Below, piece by piece: positions 46,706-57,009 of a stretch of 64,000 bases of DNA. The notes under the pieces were generated by a model. The model was not told where the DNA came from and ran no database searches. It was given only the letters and a program-made list of their open reading frames with translations. Location of the stretch: positions 62,100,002-62,164,001 of the forward strand of contig NC_086037.1 in the NCBI RefSeq assembly GCF_036323735.1, written 5' to 3'. Made by a program: the position numbers and the translations under genes. How positions within the stretch are numbered: position 1 is the first letter of the stretch; each line of letters begins with the position of its first letter. Source of the stretch: Rattus norvegicus (lineage: Eukaryota; Chordata; Mammalia; Rodentia; Muridae).

Positions 46706-47639
46706 AATAAACGAATAACAAAACCGGGTGGTGGAGGTCTAGGAGTGACAGCCGGTGAAGGGCCTCAGAGAGTCATCAGAACCCAACAGGAAATGGAGCT
46801 TGTTCGAAATTCTTCTCCCCAATCACCTGTTTCAAATAAGAAGTGCACTGCGTTGGTTTTGGGGAATGGATTTGGAGTGCGGAATTACACTGCTCAGTGT
46901 TCTTGTCAGTGCAGACTCGGTTCTTAGCGATTACCTTGTAGTTTTCAGATCCCGTAAGCCCGTGAGGGTGTACAGTCGGGAACCACGCTGTGGTCTCAGC
47001 GCGGTTAGACCACCTCACTGATCCACGTTAGTAACGGTGACACTCGCAGGGGCTGCTTGAAGACCGTGCTCCTCCTTGGCCTGTGGTACCACCCATCTCT
47101 TGCCTCTGGGATTCGACATGGCCTGCTTACTAGGGAAGGTGGCAATTCTCTGTCCCTTGGCTAGTCTGACTTCTCAGAGCATGGAAACATATGTTTTAAG
47201 TTACTCAAGGGTTCCTCTTACCCACAGAGGCCATACTTGATGGTTAGTTGATCAAACCTGTGGCCAAATCACCCAGAGCATGAGCAACTGCCAGAGATGG
47301 CCACCCAGACCACAGATACCCAAAACTGTGAGGTAGTTTTGAACTGTGATCATTGCAGGAATTATTACACAGTTCTGGGGACTTTTTGTTTTTTATCTTT
47401 GACTTTGCTGATTTTCTTACAATATTAATGTTGCCCTGTTGCCCGGGTTTAGCACACTGGACTTCTGTCACCATCCTAGGGCTTCCGCAAATGTGGCTTA
47501 GTTACACTTCATCCAGGTACTCAGACAACGCAGCGTCGCTCACTTAACCCACTGGGGCGGGACCTGCAGTGTGAGAAAAGCTCTTGAAACATTGAAACCT
47601 TTCTTCCCAGAGACTGGAGAACCAGAAAGTAGAGAAGGA

Positions 47640-47898
47640 GCGCAGAGCAGAGTGGCACACGCCTGTCATCCCAGGACTTGGAGGCTTGAGACAGGAGGAA
47701 GGTGGGCTTGAAGGCAGCCTAGATTACAGCAAGACCGTGTCTCAAGAAGGGGGCTAGAGAAATGGCTACGCAGTTAGGAACATCTGCTGTTTTTGCAGAG
47801 GACCCAACCTGAGTTCCTAGCACCCACACCAAGCAGCTCACAACAGCTTGGAAAATCAGACACCCTCTTCTGACCTCTAGGTACCTGCACACACACGT

Positions 47899-47950
<52 letters not shown>

Positions 47951-47965
47951 TTTTTAAATAAGAAA
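47640..47965 (+). mobile_element. B1 then B2-type SINE with (CA)n
   Basis: gtggcacacgcctgtcatcc ... ccgtgtctcaagaag (B1, to 47748), then ggctagagaaatggctacgc ... acaccctcttctgacctct and a (CA)n tract at 47897-47945. Confidence 0.85.
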
Positions 47966-48115
47966 AGGCAAGGAGGGGGCTGGTGTGCATGTTCAGACAG
48001 GACTGACAGACACGATAGTATCGGCTGATAGACTAACAGATACCATCTGCTGGGAACCACACAGGGTTTCAGAAGACATGTGTCATCCCTGTCCTGTCCC
48101 TCCTCCTGTCTGCAG

Positions 48116-48333
48116 GTCCACATGAAGGATGTCATGTCGGCACTGTGGGTTTCAGGGCTGGATTCCAGCTACCTGCGGGAGCAGATGCTAAATGAACCCT
48201 TGGTACGAGAAATTGTCAAGGAGTGCAGCAACATCCCCCTCAGCCAGCCGCAGCAGGGGGAGGCCATGCTGGCCAGCTTCAAGCCCAGGGGCTACTCAGA
48301 GTGCATAGTGACCATTGGAGGAGAGGAAAGAGT
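48116..48333 (+). CDS. Gan: Gan exon 4 (BACK, linker, first kelch strand)
   Basis: This exon encodes residues 212-283 and two bases of Val284, from VHMKDVMSALWVSGL to SECIVTIGGEER. It finishes the BACK domain and reaches the first kelch repeat at IVTIGGEER. The acceptor tcctgtctgcAG and the donor GT|gtgagt are both strong. It is 218 nt, so skipping it would shift the frame. Confidence 0.98.
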
Positions 48334-48543
48334 GTGAGTGTGTTGGAGGAGGGGTTGGAAGGGGAGGGGGAGGGGCTCCTGGGAAGGGGGAGGGGAGTGA
48401 CAACAAAAATTGCGGGATAATTTTCTGTGTCTAAAGTATAACATTAGTTAGCTGATATAAATGTTTAACCATCTGTAGAGTACAGAAATTGACAGTGGTT
48501 ATCATGAGAGGAACTGTAAAACATCATTTATGTATTTCCTTAG
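48334..48543 (+). other. Gan: Gan intron 4 (210 nt)
   Basis: This is a short GT-AG intron. Its first part is purine-rich, with GGGGA runs at about 48348-48400. No repeat element is recognised in it. Confidence 0.95.
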
Positions 48544-48665
48544 TTCACGGAAACCCACGGCGGCCATGCGGTGTATGTGCCCTCTCTACGACCCCAATCG
48601 GCAGCTGTGGATTGAACTGGCTCCTCTGAGCATGCCAAGAATTAACCATGGAGTGCTTTCAGCAG
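48544..48665 (+). CDS. Gan: Gan exon 5 (kelch repeat 1)
   Basis: This exon encodes one base of Val284, residues 285-324 and one base of Glu325, from SRKPTAAMRCMCPLYDPN to INHGVLSA. The pattern YDPN-(x)4-W is the outer-strand signature of a kelch blade. The acceptor is tttccttAG. The donor CAG|gtaccc lacks G at +5 and is likely to be a weak site. Confidence 0.98.
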
Positions 48666-48744
48666 GTACCCTTTGTTCAATCTTAGAGCCCTGTCCGAGT
48701 AATACATTCCTTCAGGGTTGTACAGATACGCAGGTATGGTTTTT

Positions 48745-48855
48745 GCCTGATCTTGGTACTCAGGAGGCAGAGGGTCTCTGAGTCTGAGACCAGCCTGGTC
48801 TATAGAGTGAGTTCAGGCCAGCTATGGATATGTTGTCGCATACTGTCTCAAAGAA
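48745..48855 (+). repeat. B1 fragment
   Basis: cttggtactcaggaggcaga, gagaccagcctggtctatag and a ctgtctcaaagaag tail. Confidence 0.8.
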
Positions 48856-49119
48856 GAGTGTAATGCTAGGGGGATAGCTCAGATGGTTGAGTGGCCTGGG
48901 TGTGAGTTCTAATACCACCCAGGACAGTGATGACATATGGGCTCTAGGGATCAAACTCAGGTTGTCAGCCTTTGCAGCAAGCTCTCTTCCCTGCAGAGCT
49001 GTATTGCCTGCCCTTTTGTCTTCCTCATCCGCTTATTTTCCCATGTTCCTCAGCTCTTGGATGTCTCCTCGAGCATGTCAGTCCTTTCTCCACATTCTCT
49101 GTTTGTCTTTGTCAGCTCT

Positions 49120-49305
49120 GTCCTTTTTCCTGGGTGTGAGGGGTTCTCCATGCAGTCCTGACTGTCCTAGGGTTCTCTATGCAGTCTTGGCAGTCCTGGA
49201 GCTCACTCTATGAACCAGGCTGGTCTTGAACTCAAAGAGATCCTCCTGCTTCTGCCTCCCAAGTGCTGGACTTAAAGGCGTGTATCATTACTGCCCAGCA
49301 GCTTC
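49120..49305 (-). repeat. B1 SINE (antisense), with partial internal duplication
   Basis: gctggtcttgaactcaaaga and aagtgctggacttaaaggcg are B1 complement. The section gggttctc[ct]atgcagtc[ct]tg occurs twice at a spacing of 30 nt (49140 and 49170). Confidence 0.75.
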
Positions 49306-49664
49306 TGTCTTTTTGTCTCTGTCATGGGGTTGATGGTTGATTTTGATCTGTCTCGGTGAGCCTGTTAGTTAGGCCCCACCTTGGGGTTTATTTCTGTGTC
49401 TCTCTCTCTGGGCATGGTTCCGTGTGTGTCATTTATTAGCTGTGTGTTCCTCTGTGAGTGGTTCAGTGTGTGTCACTCAGTGGCTGTGTGTTTCTTGGGG
49501 TTGTGGTGACATTTGCTGCTCTGTCTTCCTGGTCACCCAGTACTTTAAGCCTTTGCAGCTCTGGTGTTTGCTTCTGCCCTTCTTCCACAGGACCAGAGCT
49601 CTTGGTGTGCCTGAGAGCCTTTGCTGGGTGCTTTTACTTGTTCCTAGACAAGTTTAAATCTGTG

Positions 49665-49835
49665 AGCTGGCCAAGGCAGGAAAAGGCACTTGCCACCATG
49701 CCTGATAACCTGAGTTTAATCCCTGGGACTCAGGAAGTGGAAGGAGAGAAACAACTCCTGCAAGTTGTCCTCTGACTGTCATACATGATCCATGGCATGT
49801 GCATATATGTACACACATGCACACACTCTACATTT
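49665..49835 (+). repeat. B3-type SINE
   Basis: ggaaaaggcacttgccacca, cctgagtttaatccctggga and gttgtcctctgactgtcata. Confidence 0.75.
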
Positions 49836-50300
49836 TTTATTTTAATCTTTCGAGAATGCCATACATGAGAACATTATATTACCCTGTTATCTCCAACTCT
49901 TCCCATGTCCCATGACCTCCTCTTCTGTGATTTATTTATATGTATATATGTATATATATACATGTATACCTATATAAGTATATATATTTAAATGTATTAT
50001 AAATATATACCTGTATAATATAAATTATGTTCCTATGTAAACATAGGTATATATGTATGTGTATGTATTTAGATGATAGATAGGTAGATGATAGATAGAT
50101 GTGTATATAAAATCCCCTGAGTCAGTGTTGACTGTATGTACATGTGTCTAGGGTTGACCATTTAGGATTGGGAAACCTATCAGGGACTCATCCCTGAAGA
50201 AAACAGATTCTCCTCAGTATCCATTGACTGTCTCTGGTGTCACCTAGAAGCATATGGGGCCGTATGTGATTTTCCCATCCGTGCTGCTATGACGACTAAC
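49836..50300 (-). repeat. L1 (Lx-type) remnant, antisense, with AT-rich insert
   Basis: ctttcgagaatgccatacat at the left and attgggaaacctatcaggga ... ctgaagaaaacagattctcc at the right recall rodent L1 3' sequence. TATA-rich and GATA repeats (49935-50105) lie between. Confidence 0.55.
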
Positions 50301-51093
50301 TGTGCGCTCAGCTGCTGAGAGTTGAGAGTCCATGGGTGCAGCTTCCCTGGGGCGTCTAAAAGACACTGTCTTGCAGCAGACATCCGCCTTTCAACTCATA
50401 CAGGCTTTCCTCTCCTCTCTTCCATGATGTCCCCTGAGCCTTAGGTGTAGGACTTGTGTTGTTGATGTCCCAGTGAGAGTCAGACACCCCGGGGTTATTT
50501 GTTTCCTGCATTTTGTCCAGTTGTTCTCTGCACGTGTTCTATCTGCCGCAGACAGAAGCTTCTTTGATGAGGCTGAGAGCTGCACTTACTGAGAGAGTGT
50601 GTACATCGTCAAATGTGATTTTAAAGAAGGAAGCTGAGTGCTGGTTCGAGCTGGCCCCTTACTTACTCCTTTCTTCATTTGTACAGTGTTGGGGATAAAT
50701 CTTGGGACCTTGTCTGTGCTCATCTGTGCCCTTACTGACCTCTTGGTGGCATTGCTGCCCCAACAGCAGGCTCGAAGTTACTCTTGCACTCTGTCTGCAT
50801 GTCCAGTGCCCTGGTCTGAGAGTCCCTGTGCCCTTGAGAATAGGTGTGGACTGTAGGTCAGATGCTGTTGAGACTCAGAGCTAAGGGACAAAGTGAGGAG
50901 CTGAGATAGCCGATGGGACACCTTTCCTCCTCTTCCTCTAGGGGAACCAACTCAGAGCCTGTGTTGAATAAAGCCGAATGGCCAGAGTGACTAACAAGTT
51001 TGTTAGGGAGGTTAGGGGTGAGGGAGGGGAGCTCTAAATGCCAGGCCACTGCACCATGGCATCTGCTGGAGTGTCCTATCTGTCCCCTGTGCT

Positions 51094-51097
<4 letters not shown>

Positions 51098-51128
<31 letters not shown>

Positions 51129-51214
51129 GTTCTTTTTTTCGGAGCTGGGGACCGAACCCAGGGCCTTGTGCTTCCTAGGCAAGTGCTCTACCACTGAGCT
51201 AAATCCCCAACCCC
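51098..51214 (-). mobile_element. ID SINE (antisense) abutting the exon 6 acceptor
   Basis: A poly(T) tract of about 30 nt is followed by the full ID complement ending ccccaacccc. Target duplications of 16 bp flank it: gtcccctgtgcttctt (51082-51097) and gtcccttgtgcttctt (51215-51230), with one mismatch. The downstream copy is directly followed by acag and exon 6. Confidence 0.97.
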
Positions 51215-51234
51215 GTCCCTTGTGCTTCTTACAG

Positions 51235-51347
51235 AAGGATTTCTGTTTGTGTTGGGGGGCCAAGATGAAAACAAGCAGACACTGAGCTCAGGAGAGAAGT
51301 ATGACCCAGATGCCAACACGTGGACTGCACTCCCACCCATGAACGAG
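51235..51347 (+). CDS. Gan: Gan exon 6 (kelch repeats 1-2)
   Basis: This exon encodes two bases of Glu325 and residues 326-362, GFLFVLGGQDENK to ALPPMNE. It carries the double glycine (LGGQD), then YDPDANTW, the standard kelch motif. It is 113 nt, so skipping it would shift the frame and cut the propeller short. The donor is GAG|gtatgg. The acceptor pyrimidine tract is the copy of a target-site duplication left by an ID SINE ending 20 nt upstream of the exon. Confidence 0.98.
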
Positions 51348-51594
51348 GTATGGTGCCCTTTGTCTCCAGGGTGTTCCTTTTCTCTCTGGCAGTTTTACTG
51401 GGTGTGGGTTAGCACGTAGGGAAAGAAGAGGTAGCCTGGCCTCGCCCTACCAGGAACCCTGGTCTCTGAAAGCTCCTTCTCCTCCCCATCCCTGCCTCCT
51501 CCTGGCCTCCTGCCTAGCACCACCTCCCTGCAAAGACCCTGTTCCTCACCTCCCTTTCTGCTTTCCTGCCTCAGGATGCCTTCCCACCACCTTT

Positions 51595-51631
<37 letters not shown>

Positions 51632-52133
51632 CTGTGCCCCACCTCTGCACACACTGGCTTTACGTGTTCCTAAGAGACTCTACAGCTAGGAATTTTCTGT
51701 GTTCTGTTTGGGCTGTGAGTAAATTCCAGCACCTCAGGCTCTGGAATTCTGAGACCCGGGCATGCCCTGTCTTCCCTGTGCCTCTCCTGGCCACAGGTGC
51801 TCCACATGACATGGCTTAGCCACCTTTCACAGTCACCTCAGAAACCTGCTTGCCCATAACTGTACAGAAGCAACACCATGGAGCCAGCTGTCCTTGTAGG
51901 CGCTCTTCTCAATTCTGTAGGTTAAGCACAGCATCTCTGCTGATGAGCCTGCATCTTTTGTCTCTGGACCTGAGGAGTGACTAGGTTTGTCTGTTGTGCT
52001 GAGGAAGCCACACACAGTGAGGAGACATTCCCAGGAGAAGCAGTGTGAACAAGTCTCCTCTTTGCCCGGACACTGGAATAAAATCATGTGGAACATGCAC
52101 TTTGGCCCACCAAGGTCTGCAATGTCTTTCCAG
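51348..52133 (+). other. Gan: Gan intron 6
   Basis: This 786-nt GT-AG intron holds a C-rich tract and (CT)n microsatellite at about 51594-51630. Otherwise it appears unique and non-coding. The reading frame of exon 7 stays open about 147 nt upstream into the intron, which I regard as chance. Confidence 0.92.
51594..51630 (+). repeat. C-rich tract and (CT)n
   Basis: Ten or so C, then about twelve CT units. Confidence 0.93.
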
Positions 52134-52283
52134 GCCAGGCACAACTTTGGGATTGTGGAGATTGATGGAATGCTCTACATTCTCGGAGGGGAGGACGGTG
52201 ACCGCGAGCTGATTTCCATGGAGTGTTACGATATTTATTCAAAAACCTGGACGAAGCAACCTGACCTGACCATGGTTAGGAAG
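52134..52283 (+). CDS. Gan: Gan exon 7 (kelch repeats 2-3)
   Basis: This exon encodes residues 363-412 in phase 0, ARHNFGIVEIDGMLYILGG to DLTMVRK. The signature elements ILGGEDGDRE and ECYDIYSKTW mark a complete kelch blade. The exon is exactly 150 nt with both boundaries between codons, so skipping it would remove one blade in frame. The acceptor is gtctttccAG and the donor AAG|gtgagt; both are good. Confidence 0.98.
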
Positions 52284-53743
52284 GTGAGTGAGTGAGAGCC
52301 TCAGGCTGCTGCTGCTGGCTTCTTTACACACTGGCTTCAGAGCCAGGGTCTCTCTCCTGGGATGGTCGTCGCAGTGGGAAGGCTCCCCCCAGGGCCTCAC
52401 ACAGTACTCTAGTCCTCGGCACACCTCCTCATTTCTTAGTGTGCCTGTGGCACAGCAGGAAATGCTCAGCGGATGCAGGCCCTAGAATTCTGCCTCTGCT
52501 GGCAGCTTGCCTTCATGTCTGCAGTCACACATCACAGCAGGAGAGAGCCTGTGCGAGCTTTAGTCTGGCTCAGTGCAGTGGTGCTGTGTTGCACGGTCTG
52601 GAGTAGATGCTTTGTGAGTAGCTGGGTTCCCCCCTCCTCCATTCCCAACTTTCTCTGCAAATGAAAGGCTGCAATGGCTTCCTCCTGTGAGCCTCTGTCA
52701 TCAGCCTCTGTCTGATGGCGGACTGTTCATCCATAGGGCTCTGGTCCAGGCCATGGATATCCTGTCTTCTCTTACCATGTACATTTCTGTCTTAGGGTTT
52801 CATTGCTGTGAAGAGACACCATGACCATGGCAACTCTCATATGGGAAATATTTAACTGGGGCTGGCTTATAATTTTGAGGGTTTAGTCCATTATCATCAA
52901 GGCAGGAGGCATGGCATGGTCCAGGCAGACATGATTCTGGAGAAGGAGCTAAGAGGTTTCATCTTGATTCACAGGCTGCATAGGAAAGACTGTCACAGTA
53001 GGCACAGCTTGAGCCTATGAGACATCAAAGCCCACCCCTCAGTGACACTCTTCCTCCAACAAGGCCACATCTCCTAATAGCACCACTCCCTGTGGGCCTG
53101 TGAGGCCATTTTATTCAAACCACCACACCATGCAGCTAAACAATCATGATAGCAACGGAGCAACTTCCTGTTCCAGTATCCTACCTCCTGGGAGTGTAGA
53201 CTCTGGAGGAAGGAGAGGGATGCTTCCATTCCCCATGTCGCCCTATGTGGTGGACCTCACGGCTCGTGCGCACCGGGCAAGTGCCGTGCTACTGCCTACA
53301 ATGCCAGCAAAAAGTGAGCTCATGGGAACATTGAGACGGCCCCGTGGGTAGAGGTGCTTTGCGTCAGCTTTATGATATATCTCACCTGATATGTCAGAGT
53401 CCACATGGTGGAAGAAGAGAGCTAGGTTTAAAAAAAAAACAAACATTTTATAAGATGGTGGCCTGAAATCCAGTGTAGTGGCAGACCCCTGGCCTGGCCC
53501 AGCACGGCCCCCCAAGTAGTAAGGGAAATTGGAGTTGCTGGCTTCTGCTGAGACTTCCAGTGCATGTCACCAGGTGTTTCTTTCCATCCCCGGGGTCCTG
53601 TGGGTCATGTTAGAAGGCATCGTGGTTTTGCTGTTAGGAATCAGAGCTTGTCCTATGTATGTGACCATGTTCTGGGCCAGTCCTGTCTGTCCATCCGTTC
53701 TGATGACAAATGGTCCCCTCCTACCACTGTCTTTTCCTTTCAG
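52284..53743 (+). other. Gan: Gan intron 7
   Basis: This 1.46-kb intron contains an antisense MaLR LTR at about 52795-53130. Unique sequence lies on either side. Confidence 0.9.
52795..53130 (-). mobile_element. MaLR (MT/ORR1-type) LTR, antisense
   Basis: The order ttagggtttcattgctgtga, ggggctggcttataattttg, cctccaacaaggccacatct and ttcaaaccaccaca matches the antisense LTR pattern also seen at 1855-2189. It is non-coding. Confidence 0.78.
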
Positions 53744-53880
53744 ATTGGCTGCTATGCAGCTATGAAAAAGAAAATCTATGCCATGGGCGGAGGCTCCTAT
53801 GGGAAGCTGTTCGAGTCTGTGGAGTGCTACGATCCACGGACCCAGCAGTGGACTGCCATATGCCCACTGAAAGAGAGGAG
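53744..53880 (+). CDS. Gan: Gan exon 8 (kelch repeats 3-4)
   Basis: This exon encodes residues 413-457 and two bases of Arg458, IGCYAAMKKKIYAMGGG to AICPLKER. The motif AMGGGSYGK followed by ECYDPRTQQW is a textbook kelch repeat. The acceptor cttttcctttcAG is strong, and the donor is AG|gtgagg. Confidence 0.98.
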
Positions 53881-54236
53881 GTGAGGCGGGGCGTGAGCTC
53901 ATCAGTACGCTGCTGTTGATGAGGCCTCAGACCTAGCAGCCCTAAAACAGGAGGCCCATATGCACATGTAACATAGAGCATTGCAGGTACAACAAGCAGT
54001 AAATGCTGGGGAGATGGCTCAGTGTTAAAGTGTGTGCTGTGCTGCACAAACATGGGGGCCAGCGCTCAGATCCCCAGCATCCAAGTCAGTGTCAGGCAGG
54101 TGGTCCCAGGACTGGAAAGACAAAGACAAGGGGCCCCTAAGAAAGCTGGCTAGCTGGACTGTGCTATCAGCACACTCTGGGTTTGATTGAGAGACCCTGC
54201 CTTAATGAATAAGGAATCACTAGTGACATCAACCTT

Positions 54237-54281
<45 letters not shown>

Positions 54282-54522
54282 CTATACACATCAAGACATA
54301 AAGGAATTGGGTTGGGCATGGTGGCATATGCCTCTATCACAGCACTTGGAGACTGCTGAGGCAGGAGGATTGCTGTGAGTTCAAGGACAGTCTGATGTAC
54401 ATCATGAGGTCCAACCTACCCTGAAGTCTCAAAAAAGACCAGCAAACAAAAGAACAGTAGTAGAGGAATTAGGGCTGAGGTCCTGAGTTCTAAGCCAGCA
54501 CCTGTGTTCTGTGACCCTGCAG
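53881..54522 (+). other. Gan: Gan intron 8
   Basis: This 642-nt intron is mostly repeat sequence. A B3/B2-like SINE ends in a (CA)n tract (about 54000-54300) and is followed by a B1 on the + strand (about 54305-54445). Confidence 0.9.
54000..54445 (+). repeat. B3-type SINE with (CA)n, then B1
   Basis: ctggggagatggctcagtgt ... (CA)n at 54240-54277, then ggttgggcatggtggcatat ... ctgaagtctcaaaaaagacc. Confidence 0.82.
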
Positions 54523-54651
54523 GTTTGGAGCAGTGGCCTGTGGTGTTGCCATGGAGCTGTATGTATTTGGAGGCGTCCGAAGTCGAGAGGACATCCAGGG
54601 CAGCGAGATGGTCACCTGCAAGTCTGAGTTCTATCATGACGAGTTTAAGAG
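54523..54651 (+). CDS. Gan: Gan exon 9 (kelch repeats 4-5)
   Basis: This exon encodes one base of Arg458, residues 459-500 and two bases of Arg501, FGAVACGVAMELYVFGG to YHDEFK. VFGGVRSRED is the double-glycine strand of a kelch blade. The exon is 129 nt, a multiple of three, so skipping it keeps the frame. The acceptor is gaccctgcAG. The donor AG|gtaacc lacks G at +5, and a 58-nt (CT)n tract begins about 46 nt downstream. Confidence 0.98.
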
Positions 54652-54693
54652 GTAACCAGTCTGGAGGCTTCCACACCTACTCATGCGCTCGCT

Positions 54694-54697
<4 letters not shown>

Positions 54698-54756
<59 letters not shown>

Positions 54757-54759
54757 CAG
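54698..54759 (+). repeat. Gan: (CT)n tract ending in CCCCAG
   Basis: About 58 nt of uninterrupted CT repeats closing with tctccccag. It lies 46-108 nt downstream of the exon 9 donor. Confidence 0.97.
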
Positions 54760-54902
54760 TCTCCAGGCTCTCCCTTCTGTCCCCTCACTCCATGCTTCAG
54801 AGATGTGTCTTGGCTTTGATTTCCAGTGACATCACTGAGTTCTCTGTTGAGGGCTTGTGTCCACTACGTGCTGGATATTTTTTCAGTGACTTCAGAATTG
54901 GT

Positions 54903-55076
54903 GTCTTAGTTACATCTCTATTGCTGTGGTAAGATGTAAGACTAAGACAGCTTATAGAAGAACGCATATCATTGGGCTTACAGTTTCAGAGGGTTAGAGT
55001 CCAGGGAGGTAGAGCAAAGGCATGGTGGTAGAAACAACTGAACAACTGAGAGGTTACATCTTTGTCCAAGAGTTGG

Positions 55077-55133
<57 letters not shown>

Positions 55134-55280
55134 ACTGACGAGTCTCTTGAAACCACAGAACCCATCACACCTCCTCCAAGTCTATACTTCCTAACCCTTC
55201 CCAAAAAGTCCCACCAACTAGGGACCAAGGATTCAAATATATGGGTTTATGGAATTTATTCTCATTCAAACCACCATAGT
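54903..55280 (-). mobile_element. MaLR LTR, antisense, with (AG)n expansion
   Basis: tgtcttagttacatctctat, gggcttacagtttcagaggg and cattcaaaccaccata match the LTR order. A 50-nt (AG)n tract (55081-55131) sits inside. Confidence 0.72.
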
Positions 55281-55359
55281 GACTTAAAGAAACAGCGTGG
55301 AATCTGGAACTTAGCATATATTTGACATTGTCCTGTTAGTACATATGACTTTGTTTTGT

Positions 55360-55507
55360 TTGTTTTTGGACACAGGGTCTCTCTATGTATTCAGGCTGTC
55401 TGGGAACTCGCTACTTAGACCAGGCTGGCATTGAAACTCAGAGACCCACCTGTTTCTGCCTCCCAGGTGCTGGGGTTGAAGGCGTGCAGCACCACAGCTG
55501 GCAGATA
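55360..55507 (-). mobile_element. B1 SINE (antisense)
   Basis: gacacagggtctctctatgt, agaccaggctggcattgaaa and caggtgctggggttgaaggc. Confidence 0.88.
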
Positions 55508-55861
55508 CGGCCTTTTATGACAGGGCCTTCATCTGCTTTTTCTGCTGCCCAGAAGCTCCACACTGAGCCCTCAGCTAGCTCAGCTCCAGAGAGAGCCTTT
55601 GCTGTCTTCTCCCAGCCTCACGCACTACTCAGTCCCTGATCCCTTATCCTCTGCCCATGTGTCTGGCTGCGTGACTGCTAACTGAATGTATACAAGGCAA
55701 GGTCCCATGTGGTCCTCCAGCATCAAACCTGACAAGCATCAGATGCTCCGTCAGTTAAGCTGCTGTCTGAGATATTAAAACACTGACGGGATTCAATTGT
55801 CAGGACCCCAAAAGAGAGTGAAAGCTGAGTCCTACAGCCTGTCCTCTGACTTCCACACAGC

Positions 55862-56234
55862 TTGTCAGTGTGTGCGCACAGACACGCACGCACACACAGA
55901 CATACCCACACAGGGAGACAAAAGCACACAGACACAAACACACAGAGACACACAGGGAGTTATATACAGAGAGAGACACACGCTTATCCACACCAAGACA
56001 TAGACAGACACATACAGGCACACACACACACAGGCACAAATACCAGAGAGACAAAAACATACACAGACACACACACAGAGACACAGACAGACATAAACAC
56101 AACACACAGAGATATAAGCACACAACACAGACACAAACACACAGAGACACACACGGAGATATATACAGAGAGAGACACAAGCTTATCCACACCAAGACAT
56201 AGACAGACACATACAGGGGCGTGCGCGCACACGC

Positions 56235-56290
<56 letters not shown>
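55862..56290 (+). repeat. CA/CACAGA-rich array with 199-bp internal repeat
   Basis: An irregular CACA/CAGA tract. Blocks 55931-56018 and 56130-56217 are near-identical at an offset of 199 bp, sharing the non-CA core cttatccacaccaagacata. A pure (CA)n ends the array (56240-56288). Long frames on both strands here are artefacts. Confidence 0.95.
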
Positions 56291-56299
56291 AGGGAGCCT

Positions 56300-57005
56300 G
56301 CTGCAGTGTGAGACTCTGTGCTTTGCTCCTGTTACCAGATGGGGGTGCTGTGAGATAACGCCTTGTCTCCTGCCTTTGAGACAAGGAGAATAATGAACAG
56401 ACCCAGCGTGTTAGCCGAGCATATGAATGTTGCTGGGTCTGTCACGTGTTTTCCATCTCGAATATGTTCAGACATGTCTTTACTTCTGTCATTAGAGGTA
56501 GACTGCCAGGGGAATTCACTAGACAGAAAATGAGGAGGCAGCTTCGAAGGCGTTCGCTGCGTGGGGGTGGGCGAGGGATGTCAGGCTTGTTAAGTTCTTT
56601 GATAAGCCACAGTGGGGGAGTGCTGTCTGTCTCCGTAGGAAACAGTGTATCAATCTCCCGCCCAGATGAGCCTGAGACAGTCTGTCCCTCTGGATTAACA
56701 AGCAGTAGCAGTGTGTTTGGCTTTTGATAAAATACGGACACAAACCTTTTTTTGTGATGACTGACTCCGTGTGTAGTCAGTGTGAGCTGCAACGTGTCAG
56801 AAGTCATTGGCTTACGTTTCTGTTCTTTTTGTCTGTTGCCTTGAGTGGGATCAGTCTGACTATAGTGCTTCCCCGGCGTCCCAGGGCAGCCGTATTGTTA
56901 GAACCTTGGTCTTCCAGTCAGCCGCTCGGAGTCTGCTCTGAGCCAGAGACTACAGCGCTGTGAATGGGAAGGAGTGTGTGCTTCTTCCTGTCTCTCTGTC
57001 TGCCT
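56300..57005 (+). other. Gan: Intron 9, unique sequence
   Basis: No repeat recognised. Frames overlap on both strands at 56442-56807, with no known family. Confidence 0.45.
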
Positions 57006-57009
57006 TAGT

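Larger units (their letters stand above)
45193..48115 (+). other. Gan: Gan intron 3
   Basis: This 2.9-kb intron opens with the 32-bp minisatellite. It continues with largely unique sequence from 45.4 to 46.6 kb, which contains a 21-bp direct repeat (45937 and 46358). A decayed B1 follows at about 46612, then unique sequence to 47.6 kb, then a B1 and a B2 ending in a (CA)n tract at about 47640-47965. Confidence 0.9.
48666..51234 (+). other. Gan: Gan intron 5
   Basis: This 2.6-kb intron contains a B1 at about 48745, an antisense B1 at about 49120-49305, a B3-like SINE at about 49665 and an antisense L1 remnant with an AT-rich microsatellite at about 49836-50300. An antisense ID element at 51098-51214 forms the intron's 3' end. 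The sequence from 50.3 to 51.08 kb appears unique. Confidence 0.9.

Noticed and set aside
55800..56384. 194-codon minus and 149-codon plus frames
   Set aside because: Translations of the CA/CACAGA array (poly Cys-Val and Thr-His). Not genes.
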